This document shows positions 60,301 to 64,000 of a stretch of 64,000 nucleotides of DNA, one piece after another. Positions within the stretch are counted from its first letter, which is position 1. Every line of letters begins with the position of its first letter. The position numbers and the translations under genes are program-made. The DNA comes from Muricea muricata (taxonomy: Eukaryota > Cnidaria > Anthozoa > Malacalcyonacea > Plexauridae): contig OY979721.1 of assembly GCA_963855995.1 (NCBI GenBank), positions 2,728,001 to 2,792,000 on the forward strand. The letters are read 5' to 3'. The notes under the pieces are model-generated. The model was not told the origin of the DNA. It did not search any database and worked only from the letters and a program-made list of their open reading frames with translations.

Positions 60301-63300
60301 TATTCTTAAGACACCAGCGGTACAGTGATGCATGGAAAAATTCAACTGATTCCGATGCAAAATGCAAAGGTTCTGAATAAAGACAGGTAGAACATAGAAA
60401 GAGCCATTGGCAGGAATTTGGGTAAAATCATGGCCAAGCTGAAACATAACTGTACTTCATTTCCAGAACTCCAAACAAAGTTTTTTCACAAACAATGCGT
60501 GATTTGGTCATTTCTACCAAGTTTCAATGAATTCCATCACAAATTGTACATTTTAAAAATTTCAGGTACAATTGTAGAACAATTAGGAATGAGGAAAAAA
60601 GTTACAACATCTGTTATCTCCCACTAAGCTTTTGCAAATATAACAAGACAAGTCCAAAGTTAGTTCATTCTTAAGAGACCAGCAGTACAGTGATGCATGG
60701 AAAAATTCAACTGATTCCGATGGAAAATGCAAAGGTTCTGAATCAAGACAGGTAGAACATAGAAAGAGCCATTGGCAGGAAATGGGTAAAATCATGGCCA
60801 AGCTGAAACATACCTTATAACGCCTTTTCAGAACTCCAAACAAAGTTTTTTCACCAACAATGTGTGATTTGGTCATTTCTACCAAGTTTCAATGAATTCC
60901 ATCACAAATTGTACATTTTCAATATTTCAGGTACAATTGTAGAACAATTAGCAATGAGGAAAAAAGTTACAACATCTGTTATCTCCCAGTAACCTTTCCC
61001 AAATATAACGAGACAAGTCAAAAGTTAGTTTATTCTTAAGACACCAGCGGTAAAGTGATGCATGGAAAAATTCAACTGATTCCGATGCAAAATGCAAAGG
61101 TTCTGAAGCAAGACAGGTAGAACATAGAAAGAGCCATTGGCAGGAAATGGGTAAAATCATGGCCAAGCTGAAACATACCTTATAACGCCTTTTCAGAACT
61201 CCAAACAAAGTTTTTTCACAAACAATGTGTGATTTGGTCATTTCTACCAAGTTTCAATGAGTTCCATCACAAATTGTACATTTTCAATATTTCAGGTACA
61301 TTTGTAGAACAATTAGCAATGAAGAAAAAATTAACAACATCTGTTATCTCCCACTACGTTTTTCCAAATATAACAAGACAAGTCTAAAGTTAGCTTATTC
61401 TTAAGAGACCAGCGGTACAGTGATGCATGGAAAAATTCAACTGATTCCGATGCAAAATGCAAAGGTTCTGAATCAAGACAGGTAGAACATAGAAAGAGCC
61501 ATTGGCAGGAAATGGGTAAAATCATGGCCAAGCTGAAACATACCTTATAACGCCTTTTCAGAACTCCAAACAAAGTTTTTTCAGCAACAATGCGTGATTT
61601 GGTGATTTGTACCAAGTTTCAATGAATTTCATCACAAATTGTACATTTTCAATATTTCAGGTACAATTGTAGAACAATTAGCAATGAGGAAAAAAGTTAC
61701 AACATCTGTTATCCCCCAGTAACCTTTTCCAAATATAACGAGACAAGTCCAAAGTTAGTTTATTCTTAAGACACCAGCGGTACAGTGATGCATGGAAAAA
61801 TTCAACTGATTCCGATGCAAAATGCAAAGGTTCTGAATAAAGACAGGTAGAACATAGAAAGAGCCATTGGCAGGAAATTGGGTAAAATCATGGCCAAGCT
61901 GAAACATAACTATAATGCATTTCCAGAACTGCAAACAAAGTTTTTTCACAAACAATGTGTGATTTGGTCATTTCTACTAAGTTTCAATGAATTCCATCAC
62001 AAACTGTACATTTTAAAAATTTCAGGTACAATTGTAGAACAATTAGCAATGAGGAAAAAAGTTACAAGATCTGTTATCCCCCACTAAGCTTTTCCAAATA
62101 TAACAAGACAAGTCCAAAGTTACTTTATTCTTAAGAGACCAGCGGTACAGTGATGCATGGAAAAATTCAACTGATTCCGATGTAAAATGCAAAGGTTCTA
62201 TATCAAGACAGGTAGGACATAGAAAGAGCCATTGGCAGGAAATTGGGTAAAATCATGGCCAAGCTGAAACATAACTATAATGCATTTCCAGAACTGCAAA
62301 CAAAGTTCTTTCAAAAACAATGCGTAATTTGGTCATTTGTACCAAGTTTCAATGAATTTCATCACAAATTGTACATTTTCAATATTTCAGGTACAATTGT
62401 AGAACAATTAGCAATGAGGAAAAAAGTTACAACATCTGTTATCTCCCAGTAACCTTTTCCAAATATAACAAGACAAGTCCAAAGTTAGTTTATTCTTAAG
62501 AGACCAGCGGTACAGTGATGCATGGAAAAATTCAACTGATTCTGATGTAAAATGCAAAGGTTCTGAATCAAGACAGGTAGGACATTGGAAGAGCCATTGG
62601 CAGGAAATTGGGTAAAATCATGGCCAAGCTGAAACATAACTATAATGCATTTCCAGAACTGCAAACAAAGTTTTTTCAAAAACAATGCGTGATTTGGTGA
62701 TTTCTACCAAGTTTCAATGAATTCCATCACAAACTGTACATTTTAAAAATTTCAGGTACAATTGTAGAACAATGCGGGATGAGGAAAAAAGTTACAACAT
62801 CTGCTATGTCCCACTAAGCTTTTCCAAATATAACAAGACAAGTCCAAAGTTAGTTTATTCTTAAGAGACCAGCGGTACAGTGATGCATGGAAAAATTCAA
62901 CTGATTCCGATGCAAAATGCAAAGGTTCTGAATCAAGACAGGTAGAACATAGAAAGAGCCATTGGCAGGAAATGGGTAAAATCATGGCCAAGCTGAAACA
63001 TACCTTATAACGCCTTAACTCCAAAAAAAGTTTTTTCACCAACAATGTGTGATTTGGTCTTTTCTACCAAGTTTCAATGAATTCCATCACAAATTGTACA
63101 TTTTCAATATTTCAGGTACAATTGTAGAACAATTAGCAATGAGGAAAAAAGTTACAACATCTGTTATCTCCCAGTAACCTTTTCCAAATATAACGAGACA
63201 AGTCCAAAGTTAGTTTATTCTTAAGACACCAGCGGTAAAGTGATGCATGGAAAAATTCAACTGATTCCGATGCAAAATGCAAAGGTTCTGAAGCAAGACA

Positions 63301-64000
63301 GGTAGAACACAGAAAGAGCCATTGGCAGGAAATTGGGTAAAATATGGCCAAGCTGAAACATAACTATAATGTATTTCCAGAACTGCAAACAAAGTTTTTT
63401 CAAAAACAATGCGTGATTTGGTCATTTCTACCAAGTTTCAATGAATTCCATCAACAATTGTACATTTCAAAAATTTCAGGTACAATTGTAGAACAATTAG
63501 CAATGAGGAAAAAAGTTACAACATCTGTTATCTCCCACTAAGCTTTTCCAAATATAACGAGACAAGTTCTTAAGAGACCAATGGTACAGTGATGCATGCA
63601 AAATTCCAACTGATTTTGATGCAAAATGCAAAGGTTCTGAATCAAGACAGGTAGCACATAGAAAGAGCCATTGGGAGACCAAAGGGGTAAAATCATGGGC
63701 AAGCTGAAAGATAACTATAATGCATTTCCAGAACTCCGAACTATGTTTTTTCACAAACGATGCTTCATTTGGTCATTTCCACCAAGTTTCAATGAATTCC
63801 ATCACAAATTGCACATTTTCAAAATATCAGGTACAATTCTGGAACAATTAACAATGAGGAAAAAGTTACTGCACGTACTTGATTAAACCTGCCCTCGCTC
63901 CATTTCACAACAAAGTTCCCCTTCCTAAACTCACGTAGGACGTCGACTGGCAACTGCCTCATCTCTGCAATGAATACCGATCCCCAGTTCGCGTAATTAA

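Larger units (their letters stand above)
40019..63868 (+). repeat. Satellite array, about 65 tandem monomers of about 365 bp
   Basis: Head-to-tail repetition with a 364-366 bp period, seen for example at 42548, 42912, 43276 and 43640 and at 49476 and 50205. Each monomer runs through TCATGGCCAAGCTGAAAC, GATTTGGTCATTTCTACC, CAGGTACAATTGTAGAACAA, GTTACAACATCTGTTATCTC, AAGTCCAAAGTTAGTTTATT and CAAGACAGGTAGAACATAGA. Core monomers are nearly identical; the first three or four and the last are clearly more diverged. Two linked variant sets exist: CCACTAAGCTTTT with AACAAGACA and AGAGACCAGC, and CCAGTAACCTTTT with AACGAGACA and AGACACCAGC. Each monomer has a plus frame (up to 69 codons) and a minus frame (up to 100 codons), but stops end them within the unit. 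No known satellite family is recognised. Confidence 0.97.

Noticed and set aside
40019..63868. CRISPR array or minisatellite
   Set aside because: The unit is about 365 bp with no short-repeat/unique-spacer pattern, and the genome is eukaryotic.
40887..63886. Dozens of 65-100 codon frames as a gene family
   Set aside because: They are the same two frames of a 365-bp satellite read over and over, ended by stops inside each unit, with no splice context or recognised domain.

Overview
This is eukaryotic, AT-rich, intron- and transposon-laden DNA from an invertebrate animal. The mix of a membrane-anchored M28B peptidase split by GT-AG introns, hAT, Mutator-like and Merlin-type DNA-transposon relics, Penelope-like fragments, a tRNA-derived SINE head and many G/C homopolymer runs next to short repeats fits an anthozoan cnidarian (coral or sea anemone). 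That placement is inference. There are no bacterial-type operons, and almost every open reading frame longer than 60 codons is a chance or repeat frame.

Left part (1-19 kb): two glutamate carboxypeptidase II (NAALADase/PSMA)-like genes sit in tandem on the minus strand. Only the first coding exon of the downstream copy (2237-2454) is inside the window; its intron 1 runs off the left edge. The upstream copy is complete: eight coding exons between 16909 and 9107 give a 727-residue type II membrane peptidase with every zinc ligand and the catalytic glutamate. Its introns and flanks carry miniature transposons, several with perfect target-site duplications. A 1.5 kb long-inverted-repeat element with a 10-bp duplication (17245-18770) lies just upstream of its start.

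Middle (19-32 kb): mostly non-coding AT-rich sequence. It holds a strong 116-bp hairpin, a diverged direct duplication of about 0.8-1 kb (24.8 and 26.7 kb), another hAT-type miniature element, a short coding-like minus-strand exon (30300-30422) and a tRNA-derived SINE head (31257).

32-40 kb: a large imperfect palindrome about 8 kb long. Its arms contain diverged copies of the same sequence, including frames that stay coding-like in at least one arm. The centre holds shuffled subrepeats and a broken Merlin/ISXO2-type transposase. The right arm is interrupted by a nested insertion, a 773-bp element inside a 1353-bp TA-flanked element. The centre also took an hAT miniature element of the same family as the one in the peptidase intron.

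40-63.9 kb: a satellite array of about 65 head-to-tail monomers of about 365 bp. It starts within about 60 bp of the palindrome. Its core is nearly homogeneous, with linked variant types and multi-monomer block duplications (higher-order structure), and its outer monomers are more diverged. Both strands of the monomer hold short open frames repeated many times, but none runs from monomer to monomer. This array and its junction with the palindrome are the most unusual parts of the window.
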